Part shown: piece after piece, positions 35,353 to 45,156 of the stretch
Layout of the letters: every line of letters begins with the position of its first letter
Position numbering within the stretch: the stretch's first letter is position 1
DNA from: an uncultured Oribacterium sp.
GTDB taxonomy: Bacteria > Bacillota > Clostridia > Lachnospirales > Lachnospiraceae
Reading direction: 5' to 3'
DNA: 64,000 bases
NCBI GenBank assembly: GCA_900770445.1
Contig: CAAGKO010000085.1
Coordinates: 1-64,000, forward strand
The notes under the pieces: model-generated
The model's database searches: none
What the model was told of the DNA's origin: nothing
The model's input: the letters and a program-made list of their open reading frames with translations, nothing else
Translations under genes and position numbers: made by a program

Positions 35353-36659
35353 CTCGCATTCTCCTCCGGGCGCTCTACATCTGTCGTCGCAGGCATGTCA
35401 TCCTGCACTGCACCTGATACATTTTCAACGTTCTTTCCTGCATCGGACACAGGCTCCGTATCCTCCGCGTTTTCCGCCGTCTTCCAGAGCGGCGCTTCAT
35501 CGGCTGCGAGCGGCCAGCTGTAGCTCTTTCCAGGGATGCCCTCCACCTCTGCGACGGCGTCCTCCGGAAGGAAGGTGAATTCATGGTTCCGGTTCGGATC
35601 CAGCTCCGCCGGAAGCAGTGCGTCGTTCTTGAGATCTGCGAAGAAGCAGGCATCGCCGAAGCTGAAGAAGCGATACTTCTCACGGACCGCCACCTTATAC
35701 GCGCGGAGCACATGCTCCCGCTTCGTAAAGGCAGAAACCAGCATGACGAGCGTGGATTCCGGCAGATGGAAGTTCGTGATCAGCGCATCCATGCACTTGA
35801 ACTGGTAGCCCGGATAGATGAAGATATCCGTCCAGCCGGAGGTCGCCGGCATGGTGCCGTCCGGAAGTGCAGCGGCCTCGACGGTACGACAACTGGTGGT
35901 ACCGGTACAGATGACACGATGGCCCTCCGCGTGGGCGCGATTGATCTTATCGGCTTCCGACTGCTCGACGATGTAGTACTCGCTGTGCATGTGGTGCTCC
36001 TCGATCTTATCCGCCTTGACCGGACGGAAAGTGCCGAGGCCGACATGCAGGGTGATGTGGGCGATCTCCACGCCCTTCTCCTTCACGGCCTCGAGCAGCT
36101 CCTCGGTCCAGTGGAGACCGGCAGTCGGGGCCGCCGCAGAGCCGTCGTTCTTTGCATAGACGGTATTGTAGCGTGCCTTTTCCTTCAGCTGATGATGGAT
36201 GTACGGTGGGATCGGCATCTCGCCGAGGCGGTCGAGGACCTCCTCCCAGATGCCCTCGAACTCGAAGCGGATGATGCGGTTGCCATCATCGATCGTGTCG
36301 ATGATCTCGCCCTTCAGCAGGCCCTCGCCGAACTCGACGCGCGCACCATTCCGGAGCTTCTTTCCAGGCTTAACGAGGCACTCCCAGTCCGTCGTGCTGA
36401 GGCGGCGCAGGAGCAGTACCTCGACATGTGCGCCGGTACCGGCCTTCTCGCCATGCAGCCGTGCAGGGATGACCTTCGTATCGTTGATGACGAGGCAGTC
36501 GCCCTTATGAAGATAGTCGATGATGTTATAAAAATGACGGTGATTGATCTCGCCGGTATAGCGGTCCATCACCAGAAGCCGGCTGTCTGAGCGCTTCTCG
36601 AGTGGATCCTGCGCAATCAGCTCCTCCGGCAGGTCATAGTAAAAATCTTTCGTTTCCAT
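35349..36659 (-). CDS. queA: tRNA preQ1(34) S-adenosylmethionine ribosyltransferase-isomerase
   Basis: 436 residues. Makes epoxyqueuosine in tRNA anticodons. Family segments: [25 protein letters not shown] at the start, [12 protein letters not shown] near 65, [13 protein letters not shown] near 170, [10 protein letters not shown] near 200, and the catalytic region ending [12 protein letters not shown] near 348. Usual QueA length is about 340-355, so the last 80 or so residues, rich in Glu, Asp, Ala and Pro, are an extension. Start 36659 has AAAGGAG upstream. It is coupled to the rluF gene. Confidence 0.94.
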   Translation of the reverse strand: METKDFYYDLPEELIAQDPLEKRSDSRLLVMDRYTGEINHRHFYNIIDYLHKGDCLVINDTKVIPARLHGEKAGTGAHVEVLLLRRLSTTDWECLVKPGKKLRNGARVEFGEGLLKGEIIDTIDDGNRIIRFEFEGIWEEVLDRLGEMPIPPYIHHQLKEKARYNTVYAKNDGSAAAPTAGLHWTEELLEAVKEKGVEIAHITLHVGLGTFRPVKADKIEEHHMHSEYYIVEQSEADKINRAHAEGHRVICTGTTSCRTVEAAALPDGTMPATSGWTDIFIYPGYQFKCMDALITNFHLPESTLVMLVSAFTKREHVLRAYKVAVREKYRFFSFGDACFFADLKNDALLPAELDPNRNHEFTFLPEDAVAEVEGIPGKSYSWPLAADEAPLWKTAENAEDTEPVSDAGKNVENVSGAVQDDMPATTDVERPEENAR

Positions 36660-36761
36660 GCTGTGTTTTCTCCTTTTCTGCTGTCTCACGACATGTACGC
36701 GGTGCAGAGCGCACCATAAACCTTATTATTATATACTGTCTTTCGGCTTTCTTCCACATAC

Positions 36762-36793
36762 AAAATGGGCGAATGCACATGCATTCGCCCATT
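36762..36793 (-). terminator. Terminator of the gene at 36814-38016
   Basis: A perfect 13-bp stem (36764-36776 with 36781-36793) and 4-nt loop, followed by TTTTG on the minus strand. It begins about 20 bp past the stop codon. Confidence 0.8.
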
Positions 36794-36813
36794 CCTGGTA
36801 ACAGTCCTGTAAC

Positions 36814-38016
36814 TCAGCCGACCGGGCCGGCGTCGGAGATGACGGCATCCCCCGCCGGTGCGTTATCTGCAGCCCCCGGCTCGGCGATGGTCTCACCGGA
36901 AGCAGCGGCTGCGGTCGTTTCTGCGTTACCGCCTGCGCCGGTGTTTTCGGAGATGGTTTCACCTTCGGTCGTCGTTTCCGCCGACTTCTTCGTCTCGGTC
37001 GTACTCTTCTCCGAGCTCTTCTCATCCGAGTTCTTCTTACTGTTCGACTTCGTCTCTTCCGCCGCCGCATCGTCATCGGACGCTGCCGTGGTTTCTGCCT
37101 CGGTCACGGCTGCTTCGGTTTCTACCGAGATCAGCGAAACCTCGCTGTCGATTTCTTCCTGCGAGTCTGTGTAGATACGTCCGCTCTGGACGGCATCATA
37201 GATGACCGCGAGTCGCTGATCACTCGAGATGGCCTCCAGCAGACGCGAGTTGGTCGCATTGATCAGCTCCTGCACCTCGCTGTGATTCGTGATGTAGCTG
37301 TTCACAAACTTCGTCTGCTCCGGCGACATGTTCTCGACGATCTCGAAGCTGTTCTGATCGTTGACCTTCACATAACAGTACATGATGCCAGGTGCCAGCG
37401 TATCTGTCCGACGGAACTTCACATTATAGGTGACGAAAACGAGCTTCGTGTTCTTCTCGAGTCCGTCTACCGCATACTGCTGGATATCCTGGTATGCTTC
37501 GATGTAGCCGGCCTGCGTCTTCAGCTTCTTCTGAAGACTCGCGGTCTGCTCCTCGGTCTGATTCGTGACGCCGGTCAGACGGTACAGTGTATCCGTATCG
37601 CCCTGAAGACGTGCGTTAAAGTAATCCTGGAAGAGCTTCGTCATATACTCGTCATTATACTGTCGTACCAGCGATGCGTCCTCATCGGCACCGGCGTTGC
37701 CGTCGGCAATGTCACCCGATGCACGCTCATCATCTCCCGCCGCGTTTTCAATTTCGGAAGAGCTGGCGACCGGCAGCCCACCATTCTGTACATCCGGTTT
37801 CTTCGGATTCCGATCCAGAATCAGGATGATGATGATCAGTACGACCACCAGTGCCGGAATCCCCAGGAGACCCAGCATCTCATGAAGCTGCTCCTGCTTC
37901 TGACGTTTCCGCATATTCGCGATGCGACGCGCACGCTTGCGCTCGATCACACCCTCGATCGGTTTTTCCTCCAATGCCTTATCGACATCATCCAGATCTT
38001 TTAATTCTCTGTCCAT
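36814..38016 (-). CDS. Hypothetical membrane-anchored protein with low-complexity C-terminal tail
   Basis: 400 residues, no family recognised. A charged cytoplasmic N-terminus (1-45) leads to one membrane helix (about 46-67, GIPALVVVLIIIILIL). A folded extracellular region of about 200 residues follows (about 110-295, with DEYMTKLFQDYFNARLQGDTDTLYRLTG resembling the start of NTF2-like domains). The last 100 residues are Ala/Glu/Thr/Ser/Lys-only and probably span or bind the wall. The tail resembles those of MetQ and the class B PBP in this window. It may be cotranscribed with the secreted protein gene 22 bp upstream. Confidence 0.75.
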   Translation of the reverse strand: MDRELKDLDDVDKALEEKPIEGVIERKRARRIANMRKRQKQEQLHEMLGLLGIPALVVVLIIIILILDRNPKKPDVQNGGLPVASSSEIENAAGDDERASGDIADGNAGADEDASLVRQYNDEYMTKLFQDYFNARLQGDTDTLYRLTGVTNQTEEQTASLQKKLKTQAGYIEAYQDIQQYAVDGLEKNTKLVFVTYNVKFRRTDTLAPGIMYCYVKVNDQNSFEIVENMSPEQTKFVNSYITNHSEVQELINATNSRLLEAISSDQRLAVIYDAVQSGRIYTDSQEEIDSEVSLISVETEAAVTEAETTAASDDDAAAEETKSNSKKNSDEKSSEKSTTETKKSAETTTEGETISENTGAGGNAETTAAAASGETIAEPGAADNAPAGDAVISDAGPVG

Positions 38017-38038
38017 TCCTTCTGCCTCATCTGTTTCG

Positions 38039-38923
38039 TCAGTTTACCCGCGCACCATCCGCTCCGAAAAAGAAGCTTCCGATCCAGGCGTTCTGCAGCA
38101 GTGCGCCATCCTGGCCCGCATAGTAGTATCTGCCACCGGCGAGCAGCAGCCCCGGACCCTGCAGCTGTCCGTTGTTCGGCTCAAAAAAGTAGAGCCGACC
38201 GCTGATATTCTGCAATCCGCGGACCATCTTCGCATCTGCCCCTACATAATACCAGGCACCATTCGCCTCGTAGATCCAGGTATTCACCTCGAGGTAGCCA
38301 CCCTCGTTAAAATGATAATTTGCGCCATCGATACTGCGCCAGGAGCTGCCCGGATAGGTCCCATCCGGATAGAGGTACCACATCCCATTATTTTCGAACT
38401 GCCAGCCGTCCTTCAGGTAGGTGTTCGCCACCACACGACGTGTATTGATCACCGTCGAGCTCGAGCTGTAGTGATTCCCCGCCGGATTCATCTGCGATGG
38501 ATTCGTAATCTGCGCGAGCCCCGTTGCTGCCTGATTTCCCGCCATCGGGCCGACGTTCATCGTGTTGTACAGCACACCGTTCACATAGTAGCCGCCGGTC
38601 GTACCGGTGTAGTTCGTCGTGTACATGGTATTCATCGTACTGTTGCTGTTCAGATACGGATTTGCATTCGTTCCCGAGGAAGACGGCGTACGATAGACGA
38701 CACCGCCCTGGCCATCCGGACTCACCGCAGACGCCTGTGTCACGCCTTGAGCGGAAGATGCCGCAGCATAGCTCACGCCACCCTTTCCGTCCGGACTGAT
38801 CCCCGTCGACACCGCCGTATAGACCACACCACCACGGCCATCCAGACTCACCCCGGCCAGCACCGTGCCTGCAAGCACCAGCGACATCACCGCCGCCACG
38901 GCACACACTCTATTCACTCTCAT
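38039..38923 (-). CDS. Secreted protein with N-terminal DGxGGV repeats and C-terminal wall-binding repeats
   Basis: 294 residues. Signal peptide 1-23 (cleavage probably after VLA). Three copies of an 11-residue unit [VI]S[LP]DG[RKQ]GGV[VS]Y lie at 25-35, 42-52 and 67-77. A Ser/Asn/Thr-rich middle follows. The last 120 residues hold about five aromatic-glycine repeats of the choline-binding type (GMWYLYPDGTYPGSSW, GAWYYVGADAKMVRG, GRYYYAGQDGALLQNAWIG). It is probably non-covalently attached to the cell wall. The N-terminal repeat is not a family I can name. Confidence 0.78.
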   Translation of the reverse strand: MRVNRVCAVAAVMSLVLAGTVLAGVSLDGRGGVVYTAVSTGISPDGKGGVSYAAASSAQGVTQASAVSPDGQGGVVYRTPSSSGTNANPYLNSNSTMNTMYTTNYTGTTGGYYVNGVLYNTMNVGPMAGNQAATGLAQITNPSQMNPAGNHYSSSSTVINTRRVVANTYLKDGWQFENNGMWYLYPDGTYPGSSWRSIDGANYHFNEGGYLEVNTWIYEANGAWYYVGADAKMVRGLQNISGRLYFFEPNNGQLQGPGLLLAGGRYYYAGQDGALLQNAWIGSFFFGADGARVN

Positions 38924-39107
38924 AAATACTCCGAATCATCATCACATACAGGTTTCGATATTTCTATATGTCATCCATCAAGACGTATCCCGACATCCAT
39001 ATGACATAATTTCACATCCATCATCATACTATAAGCTGTCCGAAGATGATAGTATCAAAGTTCTTACAGTAATCACACCAAAAGGCCTGCGGCTCGATCG
39101 CCTGATT

Positions 39108-39914
39108 TTACTTCAATCTTCCGAGCAGCGCTTCTCTCTTCCAGCTGATCAGCCCGATGATTCCGAGCTGCACGATGAACACGATCGCTGCCCCGAGGTA
39201 CTGCCCGAGAATCAGAAAATAACCACAGAGGCAGTTCGTAACACACTGGAGCCACGCGGTCGCTGCAACGGCACTCACATACCCCCGACCAGTAATATCC
39301 GCCCTGGATGCAATATATGGAATCGCTCCATTCGGCACGGCCGGTAGCATGCAGGCGATGGCCACCACAAACGCCGGATGCGTCGAGTTGATCTTCTGTG
39401 TCAGCCAGTTCTGCCGATTCAGTCCGGGAATATAATTCCCGAGTCGACGTCCGAGCCTCCTCGCCACAGTGAATACGAGTGCATTTCCGAGCACGAAGCC
39501 GATATAGCAGGCGATCGACGCTTTCACCCAGCCATAGATCATGCCGACCGCCAGGTGGATCGGAAGTCCCGGCAGAACGATACTCACCACCTGCAGCGCA
39601 GACAGTACCACCGCCAGAATCAGGCCCTTCCACTCGCCCTCCAGTTCGAGATAGCGTGCGATGCCCTGCTCATCCCCCGCCTTCAGAAGCGGCCACAGTC
39701 CAGGGAAAATGTGGTTAAAGGTCACATAGAAAATCAGGACGATCAGAAACAGAAGCAGGACGATCGCCGAAACGCCGATCAGCTTCTGGTGAAATTTCGG
39801 CTGATCTTCAGACGGAACCCGAAGCACCTGTCCTCTGTCCTGCGCTACATTCTCCCGTTCAGAAACATGCGCCTGCTTCATGGAGTCTTTCAACTTTCCA
39901 CCGTTCAGGATCAT
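39108..39914 (-). CDS. TVP38/TMEM64 (VTT/SNARE-associated) family membrane protein
   Basis: 268 residues. A soluble N-terminus (1-43), then about six hydrophobic segments. The VTT core is VVSIVLPGLPIHLAVGMIYGWVKASIACYIGFVLGNALVF (about 110-150) with the GxxxG-like helix typical of the DedA/TVP38 superfamily, followed by the amphipathic RRLGRRLG and PAVPNGAIPYIASRADI. Members are lipid scramblase or flippase-like proteins; the role here is unknown. The ATG overlaps the stop of the TSCPD gene (ATGA), so this start is preferred; an internal ATG at 39881 is possible. Confidence 0.87.
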   Translation of the reverse strand: MILNGGKLKDSMKQAHVSERENVAQDRGQVLRVPSEDQPKFHQKLIGVSAIVLLLFLIVLIFYVTFNHIFPGLWPLLKAGDEQGIARYLELEGEWKGLILAVVLSALQVVSIVLPGLPIHLAVGMIYGWVKASIACYIGFVLGNALVFTVARRLGRRLGNYIPGLNRQNWLTQKINSTHPAFVVAIACMLPAVPNGAIPYIASRADITGRGYVSAVAATAWLQCVTNCLCGYFLILGQYLGAAIVFIVQLGIIGLISWKREALLGRLK

Positions 39915-40177
39915 GCGTTCTTCTCGGCAAGCGCCTGATCGATCGCCTTTGAGAACTGATCAGCGCAGGAGGTCGGACGTGGTCCACATGTGTTTCCACG
40001 CAGAATCTCTGAAACCTTTGACGCCTCCTGTCCCTCTACGAGACGCCCGATCGCCTTCAGGTTGCCATTGCAGCCACCACGAAAACGGAGGTTGTGAATC
40101 TTATTTTCGTCATCCAGCTCAAATGTAATCTCCGTAGAACATACCATCTTCGGTCTATATGTAAATTCCTGTGTCAT
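39911..40177 (-). CDS. Small four-Cys TSCPD-domain protein (TIGR03905-like)
   Basis: 88 residues with four cysteines (13, 36, 64, 71) and the TSCAD stretch of the TSCPD fold also found at the C-terminus of some vitamin B12-dependent ribonucleotide reductases. The spacing fits the uncharacterised TIGR03905 four-Cys family and suggests a metal site. AAGGAGGAT precedes the start. It is translationally coupled to the TVP38 gene. No partner reductase of that class is in the window. Confidence 0.85.
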   Translation of the reverse strand: MTQEFTYRPKMVCSTEITFELDDENKIHNLRFRGGCNGNLKAIGRLVEGQEASKVSEILRGNTCGPRPTSCADQFSKAIDQALAEKNA

Positions 40178-40328
40178 AGTATCCTCCTTATGAAGCTCCA
40201 GATGGCTTCCATTTGATTTTTCTCTAAATTATATCTTTATCTGTTCTATCTGTCCACTGTCCTTCCATGACATAGCTTCATACAGCTCAGATAATCGCCG
40301 AACCAAAGACCAGTGAGAAATTGAGTTT
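40178..40328. other. Intergenic, nothing recognised
   Basis: AT-rich spacer between the tuf terminator and the TSCPD gene; it must contain that gene's promoter, but no convincing -35/-10 pair was picked out. Confidence 0.3.
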
Positions 40329-40362
40329 AAAAAAACAGCGTGGAGATTACTCTCCACGCTGT
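40328..40362 (-). terminator. Rho-independent terminator of tuf
   Basis: Perfect 12-bp stem (40335-40346 with 40351-40362), GTAA loop, followed by TTTTTTT on the minus strand, about 30 bp past the tuf stop. Confidence 0.95.
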
Positions 40363-40391
40363 CTCAATTCATAAGATATAGCCTGACAGAA

Positions 40392-41585
40392 TTAGTCGAG
40401 GATGCTGATTACTCTACCAGAACCAACGGTTCTACCACCCTCACGGATAGCGAAACGGAGACCCTCCTCCATTGCTACCGGGTGAATAAGCTCAACAGTC
40501 ATCTCGGTGTTATCACCAGGCATGCACATCTCTGTACCCTCTGGAAGCTCGCAGACACCAGTTACGTCAGTTGTTCTGAAGTAGAACTGCGGTCTGTAGT
40601 TTGTGAAGAACGGAGTATGACGACCACCCTCGTCCTTGGTAAGAACGTAAACCTGAGCGGTAAACTTCTTGTGGCACTTTACAGTACCCGGCTTGCAGAG
40701 AACCTGACCTCTCTCGATCTGATCACGGTTGATACCACGAAGGAGAAGACCTACGTTATCACCAGCCTCAGCCTCGTCAAGAGTCTTACGGAACATCTCG
40801 ATACCAGTTACGACAGTCTTCTGAGTCTCCTCGGAAATACCAACGATCTCAAGCTCATCGGATACGTGAAGAACACCACGCTCTACACGGCCGGTAGCTA
40901 CAGTACCACGACCTGTGATGGTGAATACGTCCTCGACTGGCATAAGGAATGGCTTATCAGTCTCACGAACTGGCTCAGGGATGTAAGAGTCAACAGCGTC
41001 CATGAGCTCCATGATCTTATCGCCCCACTCAGACTTCGGATCCTCGAGAGCCTTCAGAGCAGAACCGTGGATTACAGGGATCTCATCGCCTGGGAACTCG
41101 TACTCGTTCAGAAGGTCTCTAACCTCCATCTCAACGAGCTCAAGAAGCTCAGGGTCATCAACCATGTCGCACTTGTTAAGGAATACAACGATAGCCGGAA
41201 CACCTACCTGACGAGCAAGAAGGATATGCTCTCTGGTCTGTGCCATAACACCATCGGTAGCAGCTACAACGAGGATAGCACCATCCATCTGTGCAGCACC
41301 GGTGATCATGTTCTTAACGTAGTCAGCGTGGCCCGGGCAGTCAACGTGAGCGTAATGACGCTTCTCAGTCTCGTACTCAACGTGAGCGGAGTTGATGGTG
41401 ATACCTCTCTCTCTCTCCTCCGGTGCCTTATCGATCTGATCGAAAGGAACAGCTGGCTCCATGCCAAGTCTGTCAGCGAGAACAGCTGTGATTGCAGCTG
41501 TAAGAGTGGTTTTACCGTGGTCTACGTGACCGATGGTACCAATGTTACAATGTGGCTTCGTTCTGTTAAAATGTGCCTTTGCCAT
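40392..41585 (-). CDS. tuf: Elongation factor Tu
   Basis: 397 residues. Delivers aminoacyl-tRNA to the ribosome. G1 [10 protein letters not shown] (19-28), switch I region [15 protein letters not shown]3 DCPGHADY (about 81-88), G4 NKCD (about 136-139), and domains II and III with full C-terminus ([16 protein letters not shown]). AGGAGG-like TGGAGGT lies before the ATG. Last gene of the rpsL-rpsG-fusA-tuf series, but with its own promoter in the 234-bp gap after fusA. Codon use is visibly more biased than in the neighbours, as expected for high expression. Confidence 0.98.
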   Translation of the reverse strand: MAKAHFNRTKPHCNIGTIGHVDHGKTTLTAAITAVLADRLGMEPAVPFDQIDKAPEERERGITINSAHVEYETEKRHYAHVDCPGHADYVKNMITGAAQMDGAILVVAATDGVMAQTREHILLARQVGVPAIVVFLNKCDMVDDPELLELVEMEVRDLLNEYEFPGDEIPVIHGSALKALEDPKSEWGDKIMELMDAVDSYIPEPVRETDKPFLMPVEDVFTITGRGTVATGRVERGVLHVSDELEIVGISEETQKTVVTGIEMFRKTLDEAEAGDNVGLLLRGINRDQIERGQVLCKPGTVKCHKKFTAQVYVLTKDEGGRHTPFFTNYRPQFYFRTTDVTGVCELPEGTEMCMPGDNTEMTVELIHPVAMEEGLRFAIREGGRTVGSGRVISILD

Positions 41586-41819
41586 TTTAAAATACCTCCA
41601 TTAAATGTAATACAACGAATATCATGTCAAGCACTATGCATGCGCTTGCATGCTCCGTGCAATACATTATGCTTCTGAGCACAGTGTATGCTCAATCAGC
41701 AAACATGATTTTATCATCGTTATTCTATTTTATCAAGTATTTTTAGGCGTCCGAACGCCGTCGGAGGCCCGAAAACACTTGATTTTTATGATATGGACTG
41801 AAATCATCCACCGCGGCAA
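41586..41819. other. fusA-tuf spacer carrying the tuf promoter
   Basis: No gene is present. It contains a GC-rich hairpin (GGCGT/ACGCC) with no T-run, the promoter at 41708-41736, and a second TTGACA closer to tuf without a good -10. Confidence 0.5.
41708..41736 (-). promoter_or_regulatory. Sigma-A promoter of tuf
   Basis: TTGATA (41731-41736), 17-bp spacer, TAAAAT (41708-41713) on the minus strand, about 120 bp upstream of the start codon. Confidence 0.7.
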
Positions 41820-43943
41820 TTACTTACCGTTACGCTCCTTCAGTACAGCATCCTGAACGTTCTTCGGGCACTTCTCATAGTGATCAAAGAACATAGAGTA
41901 GTTTGCACGACCCTGGGTCTTGGAACGAAGATCGGTTGCATATCCGAACATCTCAGAAAGCGGAACATACGCGTTTACCTGCTTACCGGATGGGATGTCC
42001 TCCATGGACTCGATACGTCCACGACGAGAGTTGACATCACCGATAACGTTACCCATGTACTCCTCCGGAGTCGTGATCTCGACCTTCATGATCGGCTCGA
42101 GAAGAATCGGATCAGCCTTCGCCATCGCGTTCTTGAATGCGATTGATCCAGCGAACTCGAATGCACGCTCGTTAGAGTCGACATCATGGTAGGAACCATC
42201 GTATACGTTTGCGTCTACGCCGAGTACCGGATAGCCTGCAAGTATACCAGACTCTGCTGCGCTGCGGATACCCTTCTCGATCGCCGGGATGTACTCCTTC
42301 GGAATCGATCCACCGACAACAGTCGACTGGAACTTGAAGGTCTCCTCGCCGTTCGGATCCATCGGTGTGAACTTAACCTTACAATCACCGTACATACCGG
42401 AACCACCGGACTGGTGAACGTAACGGCCCTGTACATCGACAGCCTTGGTAAAGGTCTCCTTGTACGCTACCTCTGGTGCACCTACGTTTGCCTCAACCTT
42501 GAACTCACGGAGAAGACGGTCAACGATGATCTCCAGGTGAAGCTCACCCATACCGGAGATGATGGTCTGACCAGTCTCTTCATTGGTTCTTACACGGAAG
42601 GTCGGATCCTCCTCGGCAAGCTTTGCGAGTGCGTCGGTCATCTTGCCCTGAGAAGCCTTGGTCTTCGGCTCGATCGCTACGGAGATAACCGGCTCTGGGA
42701 ACTCCATGGACTCAAGAATGATCGGATGATTCTCATCGCAGAGAGTATCACCGGTCGATGTGGTCTTGAAGCCTACCGCAGCTGCGATATCACCCGAGAA
42801 TACCTCATCGAGATCCATTCTCTTGTTTGCATGCATCTGAAGCAGACGGCCTACACGCTCCTTCTTACCCTTGGTAGAGTTCAGGCAGTAGGAACCGTTC
42901 TTGAGGGTACCGGAGTACACTCTGAAGTAAGCAAGCTTACCTACGAACGGGTCGGTCATGATCTTAAATGCGAGTGCAGAGAAAGGTGCGTCATCAGATG
43001 ACGGTCTGGAATCTGGATTACCATCCTCATCGGTACCCTCGACATCCGGGATGTCGGTAGGAGCCGGAAGGTAATCGATAACCGCATCGAGCAGCTTCTG
43101 AACGCCCTTGTTTTTGTAAGCAGTACCGCAGAGGCACGGGATCGCATCGCCGGCGATGGTTGCCTTACGAAGGACAGCCTTCATCTGCTCTACGGTCGGC
43201 TCCTCACCCTCGAGGTACATCATCATCAGATCATCATCGAGCTCACAAACCTGCTCTACGAGCTTGTCGTGATACTCCTGTGCTGCATCCTTGTACTCCT
43301 CAGGTACGTCGGTAACCTCGATATCCTGGCCCTTGTCATCTCTGTAGAAGTAAGCTCTCATCTCGAAAAGATCGATGAGACCTACATAGGTATCCTCAGC
43401 GCCCATCGGGTACTGAAGGATAACGCAGTTCTTACCGAGACGATCAACGATGGTCTGTACAGAGTGGAAGAAATCTGCACCGACGACATCCATCTTGTTG
43501 ATGAATGCAAGTCTCGGTACGTGATAAGTATCCGCCTGTCTCCATACGTTCTCAGACTGAGGCTCAACACCGCTCTTCGCGTCAAATACGCCGACAGCGC
43601 CGTCAAGTACACGGAGAGAACGCTCAACCTCTACGGTGAAGTCTACGTGGCCCGGAGTATCGATGATGTTGATACGGTACTCAGGTGCACCGGCGATCTT
43701 CTTATGCTCATGCTCTGGGATCCAGTGACATGTGGTAGCGGCTGATGTGATGGTGATACCACGCTCCTGCTCCTGGGCCATCCAGTCCATGGTTGCAGTA
43801 CCGTCGTGAGTATCACCGATCTTGTGATTAATTCCAGTGTAGAAGAGAATACGCTCTGTAAGTGTGGTCTTACCGGCATCGATATGTGCCATGATACCAA
43901 TATTTCTTGTATGCTCAAGTGAATACTGTCTCTTATCAGCCAA
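41820..43943 (-). CDS. fusA: Elongation factor G
   Basis: 707 residues. Ribosomal translocase GTPase. G1 [12 protein letters not shown] (18-29), switch [14 protein letters not shown]3 DTPGHVDFT (about 95-103), G4 NKMD (about 149-152), and domains II to V in order with the domain IV segment [30 protein letters not shown] and the C-terminal [10 protein letters not shown]. It is the canonical translational EF-G rather than a ribosome-protection paralogue. It follows rpsG by 15 bp and is part of the str operon. Confidence 0.98.
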   Translation of the reverse strand: MADKRQYSLEHTRNIGIMAHIDAGKTTLTERILFYTGINHKIGDTHDGTATMDWMAQEQERGITITSAATTCHWIPEHEHKKIAGAPEYRINIIDTPGHVDFTVEVERSLRVLDGAVGVFDAKSGVEPQSENVWRQADTYHVPRLAFINKMDVVGADFFHSVQTIVDRLGKNCVILQYPMGAEDTYVGLIDLFEMRAYFYRDDKGQDIEVTDVPEEYKDAAQEYHDKLVEQVCELDDDLMMMYLEGEEPTVEQMKAVLRKATIAGDAIPCLCGTAYKNKGVQKLLDAVIDYLPAPTDIPDVEGTDEDGNPDSRPSSDDAPFSALAFKIMTDPFVGKLAYFRVYSGTLKNGSYCLNSTKGKKERVGRLLQMHANKRMDLDEVFSGDIAAAVGFKTTSTGDTLCDENHPIILESMEFPEPVISVAIEPKTKASQGKMTDALAKLAEEDPTFRVRTNEETGQTIISGMGELHLEIIVDRLLREFKVEANVGAPEVAYKETFTKAVDVQGRYVHQSGGSGMYGDCKVKFTPMDPNGEETFKFQSTVVGGSIPKEYIPAIEKGIRSAAESGILAGYPVLGVDANVYDGSYHDVDSNERAFEFAGSIAFKNAMAKADPILLEPIMKVEITTPEEYMGNVIGDVNSRRGRIESMEDIPSGKQVNAYVPLSEMFGYATDLRSKTQGRANYSMFFDHYEKCPKNVQDAVLKERNGK

Positions 43944-43958
43944 AGTATTTCCCCCCTA

Positions 43959-44429
43959 TCAGAATCTGTAATGAGCAAATGCCTTATTAGCGTCCGCCAT
44001 TCTATGCATTTCCTCTTTACGCTTTACAGCTGCACCCGTGTTGTTTGCAGCATCCATAATCTCATTCGCCAGTCTCTCAGCCTGTGTCTTCTCAGATCTC
44101 TTACGTGAGAACTCAGTAAGCCAGCGAAGACCAAGGGTCTGACGTCTCTCAGGCTTAACCTCCATCGGTACCTGGTATGTAGCACCACCGATACGCTTAG
44201 CCTTAACTTCAAGAACAGGCATGATGTTGTTCATAGCCTCTTCAAATACTTCTGTTGCTTCCTTGCCGCTCTTCTCAGCGACAATGTCGAATGCACCATA
44301 GACGATCTTCTGAGCAATACCCTTCTTACCATCAAGCATGATGGAGTTAACCAGCTTGGTTACAAGCTTGGAATTGTAAACCGGGTCTGCAAGTACGTCT
44401 CTGTGCAGAGTATGTCCTTTACGTGGCAC
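43959..44429 (-). CDS. rpsG: 30S ribosomal protein S7
   Basis: 156 residues, full length. Binds the 3' major domain of 16S rRNA and is the classic translational autoregulator of the str operon. Begins [28 protein letters not shown] and ends [16 protein letters not shown] as expected. The gap of 172 bp after rpsL is longer than in many str operons and shows no terminator. Confidence 0.98.
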   Translation of the reverse strand: MPRKGHTLHRDVLADPVYNSKLVTKLVNSIMLDGKKGIAQKIVYGAFDIVAEKSGKEATEVFEEAMNNIMPVLEVKAKRIGGATYQVPMEVKPERRQTLGLRWLTEFSRKRSEKTQAERLANEIMDAANNTGAAVKRKEEMHRMADANKAFAHYRF

Positions 44430-44601
44430 GTTACTTCCCTCCTTAAAAATTTGTTTTAGATCATCGGTACTCTTCGCAACTGCAATTCTAAATTGTGTTT
44501 TGCGAGTTCATGCGGACTTCTGGACATCTCTTCTTATATAATAATGAGTTCCATTATCCGTCATTTTAACCATGTCTTTTTACAACGTAGATCGAGGCTG
44601 A

Positions 44602-45021
44602 TTACTTCTTAGCCTTCGGTCTCTTGGCACCGTACTTTGAACGGGCCTGCATTCTGTTTGCAACGCCGGCTGTATCCAGTGTTCCACGGATGATATGGTA
44701 TCTTGTACCAGGAAGATCCTTAACACGGCCGCCACGAATCATTACAACAGAGTGCTCCTGCAGGTTGTGGCCCTCTCCAGGAATGTAGGATGTAACTTCG
44801 ATACCGTTGGAAAGTCTTACTCTCGCGATCTTACGAAGAGCGGAGTTCGGCTTCTTCGGTGTTGCTGTCTTAACAGCAGTACATACACCACGCTTCTGAG
44901 GAGCGCTATTGTTAGTTGCAACCTTCTTTAAAGAGTTGAAACCTCTCTGAAGTGCAGGCGCTGTGGACTTCTTCTTGGAAGAAGTTCTGCCCTTTCTTAC
45001 TAACTGGTTAAATGTAGGCAT
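44602..45021 (-). CDS. rpsL: 30S ribosomal protein S12
   Basis: 139 residues. Decoding-centre protein. The PNSALRK and [32 protein letters not shown] segments are intact. The [11 protein letters not shown] region that determines streptomycin response has wild-type lysines. The C-terminal basic tail ends in [18 protein letters not shown] precedes the start. First gene of the str operon, with the promoter at 45105-45133 placed before a terminator-like hairpin. Confidence 0.98.
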   Translation of the reverse strand: MPTFNQLVRKGRTSSKKKSTAPALQRGFNSLKKVATNNSAPQKRGVCTAVKTATPKKPNSALRKIARVRLSNGIEVTSYIPGEGHNLQEHSVVMIRGGRVKDLPGTRYHIIRGTLDTAGVANRMQARSKYGAKRPKAKK

Positions 45022-45066
45022 TTGGTTCTCCTTTCATTAGGTTTATTCTCTCGTTTTGGTCCCTGA

Positions 45067-45101
45067 AAACAAAAAACAGGGCATGCTTTTGCGCATGCCC
45101 T
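45067..45101 (-). terminator. rpoC terminator / leader hairpin of rpsL
   Basis: 9-bp stem AGGGCATGC/GCATGCCCT (45078-45086 with 45093-45101), 6-nt loop, followed by GTTTTTTGTTTT on the minus strand. It lies 56 bp past the rpoC stop and immediately downstream of the rpsL promoter, so transcripts from that promoter begin at or inside it. Confidence 0.85.
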
Positions 45102-45104
45102 AGT

Positions 45105-45133
45105 AATATACTTCAATCGAATTTTCTTGTCAA
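45105..45133 (-). promoter_or_regulatory. Sigma-A promoter of the rpsL (str) operon
   Basis: Consensus TTGACA (45128-45133), 17-bp spacer, TATATT (45105-45110) on the minus strand, in the short gap between the rpoC stop and the terminator hairpin. Confidence 0.8.
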
Positions 45134-45156
45134 TGAGTTTTGCAGAATGTTTTCTA

